Assembly (NCBI GenBank): GCA_963933065.1
Contig: CAWVUB010000010.1
Location: forward strand, 1 to 35,220
Length of the DNA: 35,220 nt
Direction of reading: 5' to 3'
Origin: UBA9410 sp963933065
GTDB taxonomy: Bacteria; Actinomycetota; Acidimicrobiia; Acidimicrobiales; MedAcidi-G1
A program made the position numbers and the translations under genes. Positions 1 to 8,118 of the stretch are shown here, piece by piece (the first letter of the stretch is position 1; each line of letters begins with the position of its first letter). The notes beneath the pieces are model-generated. The model did no database searches. It was not told the origin of the DNA and was given only the letters and a program-made list of their open reading frames with translations.

Positions 1-695
1 TAGGCCTTGGAGAACGTCCGCAGCACCACCACGTTTGGATGGTCGGAAACTAGGTCGGTGATTGGGTCGCCCAGCTCCGCGGTCACGAACTCCCGGTAGG
101 CCTCGTCGACCACGACCAGCACATCGTCGGGCACCCGCTCCACCAGCGTGCGGATCCGGTCGACGTGTACTGCGGTGCCCGTCGGGTTATTGGGGTTGGC
201 CAGCACCACTAACTTGGTGCGCGAGGTCACCGCCTCGGCCATCGCGTCTAGGTCTGCGACGTGGTCGACCAACGGGACCGCCACCTCGACGCCTGCGGTG
301 ATAGCCACGTCGACCGGATAGGCCTCGAAAGACGGCCACGGGTAGACGACCTCGTCGCCCGGGTCCACGTAGGCCAGGAACAACTGCTGGAGCAGGCCCA
401 CCGAGCCGCACCCGGTAACCACCCCACCGACGTCGACGCCCAGCCAGTCGGCCAGGGCGTGGCGGAGTTCGCTCGCTCCGTGGTCGCCGTACCGGTTCAC
501 GTCGCCGACAGCAGCGGCCACCGCCTCGACGATCGACGCCACCGGCGGGTAGGGGTTCTCGTTGGACGACAACTTCACCACTCTGGCCGCCGCCTCCGGG
601 GCGAGGCCATGCTCGTCGGCGGTCATGGCGGCCGACTTCCCGGGCCGGTACGAGGCCATGGCGGCCACCGTGGCCCTCGGTCGTCCCACCGTCAT
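1..695 (-). CDS. hisC: HisC-like PLP aminotransferase, C-terminal part off the window
   Basis: This is a fold-type I aminotransferase, most like histidinol-phosphate aminotransferase, which converts imidazole-acetol phosphate and glutamate to histidinol phosphate. About 231 residues are visible. A start region YRPGKSA is followed by the substrate-loop signature SSNENPYPP, then NPNNPTGT near residue 168, VVDEAY, and finally TFSKAY, whose lysine would form the PLP Schiff base right at the window edge. The reading frame is open to the left edge, so the C-terminal third is missing. The ATG at 695-693 overlaps the TGA of the upstream FAD oxidase as ATGA, implying translational coupling. No other his gene is in view, so a different specificity (aromatic or another 2-oxo acid) is possible. 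The family call is firm. The symbol is only the nearest named relative. Confidence 0.85.
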   Translation of the reverse strand, partial: MTVGRPRATVAAMASYRPGKSAAMTADEHGLAPEAAARVVKLSSNENPYPPVASIVEAVAAAVGDVNRYGDHGASELRHALADWLGVDVGGVVTGCGSVGLLQQLFLAYVDPGDEVVYPWPSFEAYPVDVAITAGVEVAVPLVDHVADLDAMAEAVTSRTKLVVLANPNNPTGTAVHVDRIRTLVERVPDDVLVVVDEAYREFVTAELGDPITDLVSDHPNVVVLRTFSKA

Positions 696-2161
696 GGCGT
701 CTCCTTCTCGGTCGGCTTGCCGTCGGTCGACAGGACGGCCGCGCAGTGCGCACCCCGCCCCGGATTGAACAGGTCGTCGGGGTCGAGCGCCGCCTTGACC
801 CGGCGCATCATGCCCAGTTCAACGGGCGACTTCTGGCGGCCCACCCGATCCAACAGGTCCTGGCCTACCCCGTGCTCGGCGCTCACCGTGCCGCCCATGC
901 TCCACAGCAGCTCGTCGATGGCTCCGGTGACCTCGGAAGCCAGCCCGGGGTCCATCCGACTTCCCCGCTGGAGGGCGGGTACCACGTAGAGGTGCAGGTT
1001 GCCGTCGCCCAGGTGGCCGAACGAGTAGACGACAGCGTCCTCACCACACAGTTCGGTGGTCACGGTCTCAGCGGCCCTTTGGAACTCGGCCACCCGGTCA
1101 ATAGGCACCGCGGCGTCGAACTTGGCCCCTCTAGCGTCGAACAGGGTCTCCGGCGGGAGTTCGTCGCGCATCAGCCAGAGATTCTCCTCCTGGGCCGCCG
1201 TGACGGCCACCGTGGCATCGACCACCAGCCCAGCGTCGACCGCGTCGGACAGGAACCCCTTGGAGGTGGCGTCCACCGGGGCGGTCCCGGAGAACCGGGC
1301 CAACAGGTACCATTCGGCCACCGTGGACAGCGGCCGGACCACCCCAAACGTCTCGATGGTGGCTGCTACACCCGTCTCGGGCACCAACTCGAAGGCCGTC
1401 AGGCCGGCCTGGTCACGAGCACATGCCATGGCGAACAGCTCATGCACGGCCTCCAGTTCGGACAGCGCGGCGAACATAGTCCGGTGGTGGTCCTGGTGAG
1501 GGTGGAGGCGCAGCACCACCCGGGTGACCACGCCGAGTGACCCCTCACCCCCGATGAACAGGTGCTTGAGGTCGTAGCCCGTGTTGTCCTTACGCAGCGC
1601 CCGAAGTCCGTCGAACACCTCACCGTCGGCCAGCACCGCCTCGAGTCCCAGCACGCTGTCACGAGCCGGGCCGTACCGCAGCACATTCAGGCCACCGGCG
1701 TTGGTCGACACCGCCCCACCGACCGTGGCCGTACCCCGAGCCCCCCAGTCCATGCCTAATTGGAGATTCACGGCGGCGGCCTCCTTCTGGACCTGCTCAA
1801 TGGTGCATCCCGCCTCCGCTGTGATGGTGAACCGTGCCGGATCGACCGACACGATCCGGTTCATGCGGGTGGTGGACAGAAGGATTGACTGGCGGCCCTC
1901 GGTGGGTACCGAACCACCCGACAACGAGGTGTGCCCGCCCTGGCTGACGATGGCCACGCCAGCCGACGCACAGGCTCGAACCACGGCCCGCACCATCTCG
2001 ACCGAGTCGGGCCGGGCCACCAGCAACGGCGTCCCGGAAAATACCCCCCGGTAGTCGGTTGTCAACTGCGCAGCGTCAACTGGGTCGAGCCATCCCCTGG
2101 GGCCGAGGATGAGACGTAACTCATCGATCAGTTGCCGCTCGGCTGATCGCTCATCAGACAT
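692..2161 (-). CDS. FAD-linked oxidase, GlcD / D-2-hydroxyglutarate dehydrogenase type
   Basis: This 489-residue flavoprotein belongs to the PCMH (vanillyl-alcohol oxidase) FAD family. Members oxidise D-2-hydroxy acids such as D-lactate, glycolate or D-2-hydroxyglutarate to 2-oxo acids. The FAD-binding N-terminal half shows GGHTSLSGG near residues 75-83, a segment ending in NAGG near 157, and GGEGSLGVVTR. The C-terminal FAD-oxidase domain carries GHLGDGNLH near 382-390 and SAEHG near 427, and ends in LFNPGRG. The frame stays open to 2296, but the extra 45 residues there look unlike the family, so the ATG at 2161 is preferred, although no clear ribosome site precedes it. Its stop overlaps the aminotransferase start, suggesting an oxidase plus transaminase pair acting on the same 2-hydroxy/2-oxo acid. 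The substrate cannot be read from the sequence. Confidence 0.88.
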   Translation of the reverse strand: MSDERSAERQLIDELRLILGPRGWLDPVDAAQLTTDYRGVFSGTPLLVARPDSVEMVRAVVRACASAGVAIVSQGGHTSLSGGSVPTEGRQSILLSTTRMNRIVSVDPARFTITAEAGCTIEQVQKEAAAVNLQLGMDWGARGTATVGGAVSTNAGGLNVLRYGPARDSVLGLEAVLADGEVFDGLRALRKDNTGYDLKHLFIGGEGSLGVVTRVVLRLHPHQDHHRTMFAALSELEAVHELFAMACARDQAGLTAFELVPETGVAATIETFGVVRPLSTVAEWYLLARFSGTAPVDATSKGFLSDAVDAGLVVDATVAVTAAQEENLWLMRDELPPETLFDARGAKFDAAVPIDRVAEFQRAAETVTTELCGEDAVVYSFGHLGDGNLHLYVVPALQRGSRMDPGLASEVTGAIDELLWSMGGTVSAEHGVGQDLLDRVGRQKSPVELGMMRRVKAALDPDDLFNPGRGAHCAAVLSTDGKPTEKETP

Positions 2162-2364
2162 CCGAGCATCGTAGAACAGACCCTCCGGACTCCCAGCAAG
2201 CGCCGGTGGTCTGATGGTTATCCTGGCAAGCCCAAGCCCGTCAGGTCGAATCAGGAAAACTCCCCGATCGGCGACCGGTAATAACCAACTAAACAAAGAT
2301 CAGCAAGCATTTCCTACCCATTCAACGATTCGTGACCGTTGACTCCAGTTCGACTATTCGAAAG

Positions 2365-3828
2365 TTACACCCAAGGACAGTTGGAGTTTCGGTCGCCGAA
2401 AGTAGCGCCCGCGTTATAACGATCAAAAGTAAAAGGCCGCAACTCCTCAGGCTTATTACCACTTACCAGCATCGACGCCGTGAGCTTGCCGACACCAATC
2501 ATCTTGAACCCGTGGTTGGAGTCAGCAATGACAAAGGCATTGTCGACTAGGTGGTCAAAAACAGGAACGTTGTCCGGCGTAAAGGCACCGATACCGCCGT
2601 TACGCCGCTGTTTGTAATAGGGCTCCAAATTCTCAAAACGCTTAAACAGCATCCCAAGAGTCCGGCAGTAATACTCAGGAAACCAGTCGTCAGCCTGATA
2701 GGCGTCGTTCAGGTGTCCGTAAGGATCAACGTCGGCCTCCGAGCCCATCCTGATCGGAATGGTCCCACCCTGTAAACCCGGGCCGCCCACACGTTCGGCG
2801 GCATACCTGGTGTATGTGTAGACGTGGTCTTGGATCATCTCGCCATCACGTCCATAAACTGGAGTGTTCATAAGTTCAACGTGCAAAACAGGCCCGTCTC
2901 TGCCGTCCGCAGTGCGGTAGTCCACGCCTGGCGGCATGTGCACCTCCCCTTCGAGGAGACGCCAGTAGGTCCACATGTCCATACCGGTCTCGACATGCCC
3001 ATCGGGGTAGGTCACGTCCAGCGTCGACGGCCCTCCAAGCCAATCCCAGTGCTTCGGTGTCCAAGCGCCGGCGCCCACCACTACCTGTTCGCACCGGATA
3101 CGGCCCGACGTGGTCTCCACGGCGGACACTGAACCTGAGGCATCCAAGTCGTAGCCAGTGACCGCCACCCCGTAGACCCGCTTAACACCCCACTGCCGGC
3201 ACTTCTGATCGAGGCCCCATATTGCCATGTGAGTACCGGCGTAGCCGGAGCGATGCTCGTGAAGCACCACATCACAACTGTCAGTTTTAAAATCTGGCCA
3301 CAGGCCTTTAAGGAATCGGTGAGCGTCAAGTCCGGTATAGAGGTCTGACGGATAGCCGCTAGCCACCTGAGACTCGTTGAGTCGAACGTAGTCATCTGCC
3401 TGGTTCTCCTCACCGATCGACACATAGCCCACCTGCTGGAAACCAAAGTTAATCGGGTCGGACTCCCACACTTCAACGCTGGCCCGCAGGATGGCGTGGA
3501 GCGGTTCGGTCATGTAGAGGTTCCTTATACAACCGCATGCCAGACCAGTGGCGCCGGCGCCGGGACCGGCCTTATCAATCAGAACGACGTCGCTACCAGA
3601 CCCTTTTCCAGTGCGATCCAACTCCATGGCTAGGTGGTACGCGGTGGATAGTCCATGGATCCCGGCACCCACCACTACATAGCGAGCCGATTCCGGCAGC
3701 AGATCAACTCCGGACAGGGGTACTACAGGTGGGTTCTGGAGCACACCGTCGACCAACGACGGGGCTGGACGGTCCATGAACGGATACCACTGGTTCTGAC
3801 CCTCCGCAGGCCGACCCACATCAATCAC
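2365..3828 (-). CDS. DAO-family FAD-dependent amine oxidoreductase
   Basis: This 487-residue protein of the D-amino-acid oxidase / sarcosine oxidase superfamily should oxidise a C-N bond of a small amine or N-methyl amino acid using FAD. After a 48-residue leader comes the dinucleotide fold VVVGAGIHGLSTAYHLA, then VLIDKAGPGAGATGLACG. The C-terminus has the usual DAO signature GGIGAFTPDNVPVFD followed by an SNHGFKMIGVGKL segment. The GTG at 3828-3826 has a good ribosome site (AGGAG, 8 nt upstream), so the long N-terminus is probably real. It lies 77 bp downstream of the SDR gene on the same strand and two genes from the Xsc operon. A taurine- or N-methyltaurine-dehydrogenase-like role is conceivable, as is glycine, sarcosine or another amine. 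The family is secure and the substrate is unknown. Confidence 0.85.
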   Translation of the reverse strand: MIDVGRPAEGQNQWYPFMDRPAPSLVDGVLQNPPVVPLSGVDLLPESARYVVVGAGIHGLSTAYHLAMELDRTGKGSGSDVVLIDKAGPGAGATGLACGCIRNLYMTEPLHAILRASVEVWESDPINFGFQQVGYVSIGEENQADDYVRLNESQVASGYPSDLYTGLDAHRFLKGLWPDFKTDSCDVVLHEHRSGYAGTHMAIWGLDQKCRQWGVKRVYGVAVTGYDLDASGSVSAVETTSGRIRCEQVVVGAGAWTPKHWDWLGGPSTLDVTYPDGHVETGMDMWTYWRLLEGEVHMPPGVDYRTADGRDGPVLHVELMNTPVYGRDGEMIQDHVYTYTRYAAERVGGPGLQGGTIPIRMGSEADVDPYGHLNDAYQADDWFPEYYCRTLGMLFKRFENLEPYYKQRRNGGIGAFTPDNVPVFDHLVDNAFVIADSNHGFKMIGVGKLTASMLVSGNKPEELRPFTFDRYNAGATFGDRNSNCPWV

Positions 3829-3905
3829 TTGGCCTTCTCCTGATAAAGCCGGACAACACCAGCATAAGTCTGCCCGCAGATCAGACCCATCAAACGACCG
3901 AAGCT

Positions 3906-4688
3906 TCAGCCGCTTCCATAAACAGCACCACCATCTACCTTGATCACTGACCCGGTGGTAAATGATGCGGCGTCGGAGGCCAAGTACAGCGCTGCACCAA
4001 CGATCTCATCAGCATTCCCAGCCCGCTGCAAGGCGTGACGTTGACGAAACCCTTCATAGAATTTGTCTGGCCAATGGGTCGATACGTCAGTAAGGAAGGG
4101 CCCGGGTTGCAAGCAGTTAACTCGGACCGATGGACCGTATGCCCTGGCAAAGGACTCTGTGAGCGACTGGACTCCTGCCTTTGCAGCCCCGTAAATCGCT
4201 TCACCCGGAGTAGGGGCCGATACTGAAGTGGAACTCACGTTAATAATGCACCCACCCCCATCGGAGACCATGCGACTGCCAAAACTTGCTGATAGACGAA
4301 ACGTACCCCCAAGGTTTACAGCCACCGTCTTGTCGAACAGTTCGGGGCTGACCTCGACCAGCGACGAGTAGAGCGGTGAACTGCCTGCATTATTGATCAG
4401 CACGTCGCACCTTCCGAAGGCATCGTAAGTGGCGGCCACCAAAGCATCACACTGGTCCCACTGGCCTACATGGCAGGCCACCGGCAACGCGCGGCAACCA
4501 GTCGACTCCTGGACCGAAGTTGCCACCTTCTCACAATTGGAAAGTTTGCGGCTGGCAATCACGACATCGGCCCCACACCGAGCGAATGCTTCAACCATGG
4601 CCAAGCCAAGGCCCCGGCTCCCCCCAGTGACTACAACCACCCGGTTTGAAAAGTCCGTTAGGCGCGATTCAGGATTACCCATTGACAT
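3906..4688 (-). CDS. Short-chain dehydrogenase/reductase (SDR)
   Basis: This is a 260-residue classical SDR, a cytosolic NAD(P)H-dependent oxidoreductase for alcohols or ketones. It has all the hallmarks: cofactor motif TGGSRGLG near residue 22, NNAG near 99, catalytic serine in NVSSTSVSA, then YGAAK (the YxxxK pair), and the C-terminal FTTGSVIKVDGG. Length is typical. ATG codons at 4688 and 4682 are both possible starts. It diverges from a VOC-family gene across a very short intergenic region (35-56 bp depending on that gene's start). It leads a minus-strand run SDR, DAO oxidase, FAD oxidase, aminotransferase. The pattern suits oxidation of a hydroxylated intermediate, but nothing in the sequence fixes the substrate. 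Confidence 0.9.
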   Translation of the reverse strand: MSMGNPESRLTDFSNRVVVVTGGSRGLGLAMVEAFARCGADVVIASRKLSNCEKVATSVQESTGCRALPVACHVGQWDQCDALVAATYDAFGRCDVLINNAGSSPLYSSLVEVSPELFDKTVAVNLGGTFRLSASFGSRMVSDGGGCIINVSSTSVSAPTPGEAIYGAAKAGVQSLTESFARAYGPSVRVNCLQPGPFLTDVSTHWPDKFYEGFRQRHALQRAGNADEIVGAALYLASDAASFTTGSVIKVDGGAVYGSG

Positions 4689-4744
4689 GGATGCGATTCT
4701 GGCAGGCTACGTAACATAAACCGATGACTACAACGAAGGACACC

Positions 4745-5326
4745 ATGGAACCATCGGAAGTAGACCAGACAGTGGGGCCTAGAAAAACTATTGGACCCTT
4801 TGGCGTGCAAGGCATCGATCATCTTGCTCTGGTCTGCCAAGACATGAAAGCCACTGTGGCTTTCTATGAGGGCTTGCTTGGGATGCCACTGGTAAAAACC
4901 ATCGAACTAGGCGACGGTGGCGGCCAGCACTTCTTCTTTGATGCCGGTGGTGGGAACCAGTTAGCATTTTTCTGGTTTTCAGATGGACCTAAAGTTGCAC
5001 CCGGAATCGCCATGCCTACTGACAGGCCTGATCGCGGAAACATCCAATCAGCTCATGGCTCCATGAACCACGTGGCATTCCAAGTGCAACCGGAGACCAT
5101 CGACAATCTTGTCGGTCGCCTTCGTAGTGCCGGCGTCGAGTGCTCAGAGGTCGTTAACCATGACGATTCCGCACGGGGTGTGTCTCGCGATGTGCACGAT
5201 GGAGTGTTCGTACGTTCCATCTACTTCACCGACCCCGACGGGATCCAACTTGAGTTCGCTGCCTGGACCCGTGGGCTTAACTCTGAGGACATTGCCCACG
5301 AGCCTGCCCGAGCAAGCAGACCGTGA
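4745..5326 (+). CDS. VOC-family (glyoxalase / extradiol dioxygenase fold) protein
   Basis: This is a 193-residue vicinal-oxygen-chelate protein. Two beta-alpha-beta-beta-beta modules are visible. The first begins GIDHLALVCQDM and continues FYEGLLGMPLV. The second contains MNHVAFQV and ends FTDPDGIQLEFAAW. The H of DHLAL, the H of NHVAF and the E of LEFAA are the expected metal-ligand positions. The family includes glyoxalase I, extradiol dioxygenases and lyases, so the reaction is open. The frame also allows an ATG at 4724, but AAGGA sits 4-5 nt before the ATG at 4745 and nothing precedes 4724, so the later start is chosen. It diverges from the SDR and converges on xsc with a 28-bp gap. Confidence 0.85.
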   Translation: MEPSEVDQTVGPRKTIGPFGVQGIDHLALVCQDMKATVAFYEGLLGMPLVKTIELGDGGGQHFFFDAGGGNQLAFFWFSDGPKVAPGIAMPTDRPDRGNIQSAHGSMNHVAFQVQPETIDNLVGRLRSAGVECSEVVNHDDSARGVSRDVHDGVFVRSIYFTDPDGIQLEFAAWTRGLNSEDIAHEPARASRP

Positions 5327-5354
5327 ACTCTGTTTGACGAGTTGGCTTATCTGG

Positions 5355-7121
5355 TCAGACGAAGTCGGAGTACTGATCGAGATAGCGAACAGGTCGCGAC
5401 AACGCGTCCTTCCGAAACGGATCACCTAGTTCCTTAGTGCACATGACCTCGATAACCGTGGTCCGCCCGTCGTTCATCTGGGCGTCAATCGCTGTCTCTA
5501 GGGCCGGACCAACCTCATCTACTTGGTCGACGCGAACCCCATCGGCACCCATGGCCCGTGCAATCTCAGAATAGTCCTCGCCACCATCCAGCTCACCGGC
5601 CACGAATCGGCGACCGTAGAAGTCAACCTGGTTCTTCTTCTCGGCGCCCCACTGGCGGTTGTGGAAAACCACCGCCGTCACCGGAATGTCGTGGCGCACC
5701 GCCGTCATGACCTCAACCATGCTCATGGCCCATGCTCCGTCACCTGCGAACGATATGGCGGGCCGGTCACGGGCAGCCGCCTTAGCACCAATGATCGTCG
5801 GCAGCGCATACCCACAATTACCCCAACTCATTGCAGCGAAGAAAGAACGGGGCTCCTCAAAGCGCAGATAGCTGTTGGCCACAGAGTTGATGTTGCCGAT
5901 ATCAGTCGAGACCATCACCCGGGCTGGCATGGCCTTTTCTAACTCTCTTAGCACCTGGCGGGGGTGCAGCCAGTTCCCGTCTTCGTCAATCGAATCCTTG
6001 ATCATCTCGATGCTGAAGTCATCAACCTCGTGTGTCCAGTCGTCAAGCTCCTCCTCCCAGGCCTGCTTCTCGCTGGCCGTGGTCTGGGCCCTCTCGTCAC
6101 GAGTGGCATCACCAGCAAGGGTGCGGTCGGCCAAGCGACCAGTCAGCGCCCTGGCTGCGGCGCCGGCGTCACCGCAGATGCCGACGGAAATCTTCTTGAC
6201 AAGGCCGAGCATCTTGTGGTCTGCATCGACCTGGATAATCTTGGCATCTGCCGGCCAGTAGTCCATATCGTGCTGGGGAAGGGTGCCAAACGGTCCCAAC
6301 CGGGTGCCAAGAGCAAGGACCACGTCAGCGCGCGAGATGAGCTTCATGGCCGCCTTGGAGCCCTGGTAACCCAACGGACCGCACCACTGCGGGTGGCTAG
6401 CCGGAAACGAGTCGTTGTGTAGGTAGCTGTTGACCACAGGACATCCCAGCCGCTCTGCCAAGACGATGGCATCGGCCATGGCGTCACCCATGACAACGCC
6501 TCCGCCGGAAACCATGACCGGGAACTCGGCGGCAGCCAGCAGATCAGCCGCCTCGTTCAGGCTGGCATCACCACCCGGGCCGCGATCCAATCCCATAGGT
6601 TCCGATATCTCGACATCAATCTCCCCGTAGAAGCGGTCGCGTGGGATGTTTAATTGGGTAGGGCCCATCTCGGACATCGCTCTGTCGAAGCATCGAGCAG
6701 TGATCTCGGCCATCCGGTTCTCGTTGGCGACGTGGCCTTGGTACTTAACGAACTCCTGAAACATCGGAAGTTGATTTGCCTCCTGGAATCCACCCAGACC
6801 CTGACCCATGGTCCCGGTTTCGGGCGTGATCATGACCACCGGACTGTGGGCCCAGAAAGCGCCGGCAATAGCGGTAACACAATTGGAGATACCGGGGCCG
6901 TTCTGGCCGATGACCACCCCGTGTCGACCGCTAACTCTGGCGTACCCGTCGGCCATGTGGCCTGCACCCTGTTCGTGCACTACTGGCACCAGACGGATGC
7001 CCGCCGGAGCGAAAATGTCCATGGCGTCCATGAACGCCGATCCCATGATGCCGAAGATGGTGTCCACACCGTTGGCCACCATTGTCTCGACGAAGGCTTC
7101 GCTGGGGGTCATGCGGGTCAT
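5355..7121 (-). CDS. xsc: Sulfoacetaldehyde acetyltransferase
   Basis: This thiamine-diphosphate enzyme should cleave sulfoacetaldehyde with phosphate into acetyl phosphate and sulfite, the common exit step of taurine, isethionate and sulfoacetate catabolism. The 588-residue length matches Xsc. It follows the Xsc pattern from EAFVETMVANGVDTIFGIMG through the catalytic Glu (about E50, in VHEQGAGHMADG), QNGPGISN, GGFQEANQ, HNDSFPASHP, GPLGYQGSKAAM and ALGTRLGPFGTLP. The TPP-binding GDG is near residue 460, with the paired Asn near 488. The frame extends to 7172, but AGGAG lies 6 nt before the ATG at 7121, giving the family-like N-terminus. It is the last gene of the M24, M20, PhyH, Xsc set, 87 bp after PhyH. 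The usual partners pta, taurine transaminase and a sulfite exporter are absent. The general TPP-enzyme family (AHAS, oxalyl-CoA decarboxylase) is the fallback call. Confidence 0.88.
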   Translation of the reverse strand: MTRMTPSEAFVETMVANGVDTIFGIMGSAFMDAMDIFAPAGIRLVPVVHEQGAGHMADGYARVSGRHGVVIGQNGPGISNCVTAIAGAFWAHSPVVMITPETGTMGQGLGGFQEANQLPMFQEFVKYQGHVANENRMAEITARCFDRAMSEMGPTQLNIPRDRFYGEIDVEISEPMGLDRGPGGDASLNEAADLLAAAEFPVMVSGGGVVMGDAMADAIVLAERLGCPVVNSYLHNDSFPASHPQWCGPLGYQGSKAAMKLISRADVVLALGTRLGPFGTLPQHDMDYWPADAKIIQVDADHKMLGLVKKISVGICGDAGAAARALTGRLADRTLAGDATRDERAQTTASEKQAWEEELDDWTHEVDDFSIEMIKDSIDEDGNWLHPRQVLRELEKAMPARVMVSTDIGNINSVANSYLRFEEPRSFFAAMSWGNCGYALPTIIGAKAAARDRPAISFAGDGAWAMSMVEVMTAVRHDIPVTAVVFHNRQWGAEKKNQVDFYGRRFVAGELDGGEDYSEIARAMGADGVRVDQVDEVGPALETAIDAQMNDGRTTVIEVMCTKELGDPFRKDALSRPVRYLDQYSDFV

Positions 7122-7208
7122 GCTTCTCTCCTGCTTCCTTCCCACCTGATGTGACGGGAACGTCTGATTCAACCCGTGGATACGCGTCCTAACACCGTTA
7201 GTGAGAGC

Positions 7209-8090
7209 CTATAACTGAGCCGTGAGACTGTCTAGACCAGCAGTCCTGTAACCGTCGGACCGCCACAGGATCGGGAAGTGGGCCTCGTCCATAAGATCGT
7301 CGCCCCTTCGGGCGTAACGGCTGTAGATGGGGCCGGTGCCTTTGTTGAAGCCAGAGCGATGAAACTGGGCCTCGCTGCTGGCGCAGTGGAGCACGAGGGC
7401 GCGACGGTGCACGTCGGTTCGGTTCGGACCCGACCCGTGCCATGTCCATCCATGGTGGAACGAACCGCCCCCGGCCGGCACCTCAACAGTTACTAGATCA
7501 GGTTCTACTCCCTCGAACGCCGCAGCGACCTCCATCGATTCATGGTGATTAATCGAGGCGTGGAAGTCCATCGGAGGGTCATCGGCGGTGTCCCATAGGT
7601 GTGAACCGCTGGCAAACTGGATCGAGCCACCCTCGGCCGACGTCGGATCCAATGCGATCCAGCACGTCGCCATCTCCTGTGGCCGGTACCAGGTTAGGTA
7701 TGAGTTGTCCCGGTGGAAGCCCACCGACATGGCGCCGGGTGGCTTCCACAATAGGTTGTCCTGAATAATCCTGGCCCCTGGCCACCCAGCGAGGGTGGCC
7801 AGGACCTCACCCAATCTCGACGAGAGCACCACCGATGCCACCAGAGGGTCGGCCCGCCACCCGTTACAAATCTGGCGAGTCCGGGACGGGTCACCGGTCC
7901 CCTCCTGCCAGTTCACCTCGTCCGGAACCACACCAGTCTCGAACTCACCGCGAAACAGTCGCTCGAACCGATGGTGAAGTGGCAGCAGCAGGTCATCGTG
8001 GATCAACAGGTCAGCTGTTGCGAACCCGTTGATGTGAAATTTAGTTTCACATGCCCCACCCAACTGTGGGTTGAGTAACTGGGTGACCAC
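7209..8090 (-). CDS. PhyH-family Fe(II)/2-oxoglutarate oxygenase
   Basis: This is a 293-residue phytanoyl-CoA dioxygenase (PhyH) family protein, a cytosolic non-haem iron oxygenase that hydroxylates a substrate using 2-oxoglutarate and O2. The iron triad is visible: HxD at about H126/D128 (FHRDNSY) and the distal histidine near H218 (WTWHGSGPN), followed by arginines near 224-230 for 2-oxoglutarate. SGSHLWD and ALDPTSAEGG are also typical. The start is a GTG at 8090 with only a weak GGA upstream, so a shorter form is possible. It sits 28 bp after the M20 gene and 87 bp before xsc. The residue set is not that of EctD or TauD. It may generate the sulfonated aldehyde used by Xsc, but that is inference. 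Confidence 0.85.
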   Translation of the reverse strand: MVTQLLNPQLGGACETKFHINGFATADLLIHDDLLLPLHHRFERLFRGEFETGVVPDEVNWQEGTGDPSRTRQICNGWRADPLVASVVLSSRLGEVLATLAGWPGARIIQDNLLWKPPGAMSVGFHRDNSYLTWYRPQEMATCWIALDPTSAEGGSIQFASGSHLWDTADDPPMDFHASINHHESMEVAAAFEGVEPDLVTVEVPAGGGSFHHGWTWHGSGPNRTDVHRRALVLHCASSEAQFHRSGFNKGTGPIYSRYARRGDDLMDEAHFPILWRSDGYRTAGLDSLTAQL

Positions 8091-8118
8091 AACACTTATT
8101 TCCAGCGATTATTAGCTG

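Noticed and set aside
187..753. Long minus-strand ORF of 188 codons
   Set aside because: It is an out-of-frame, Arg/Gly-rich shadow of the HisC-like gene, typical of high-GC codon bias.
2162..2296. N-terminal extension of the FAD oxidase to 2296
   Set aside because: The added 45 residues do not resemble the family N-terminus, and the ATG at 2161 gives the normal length.
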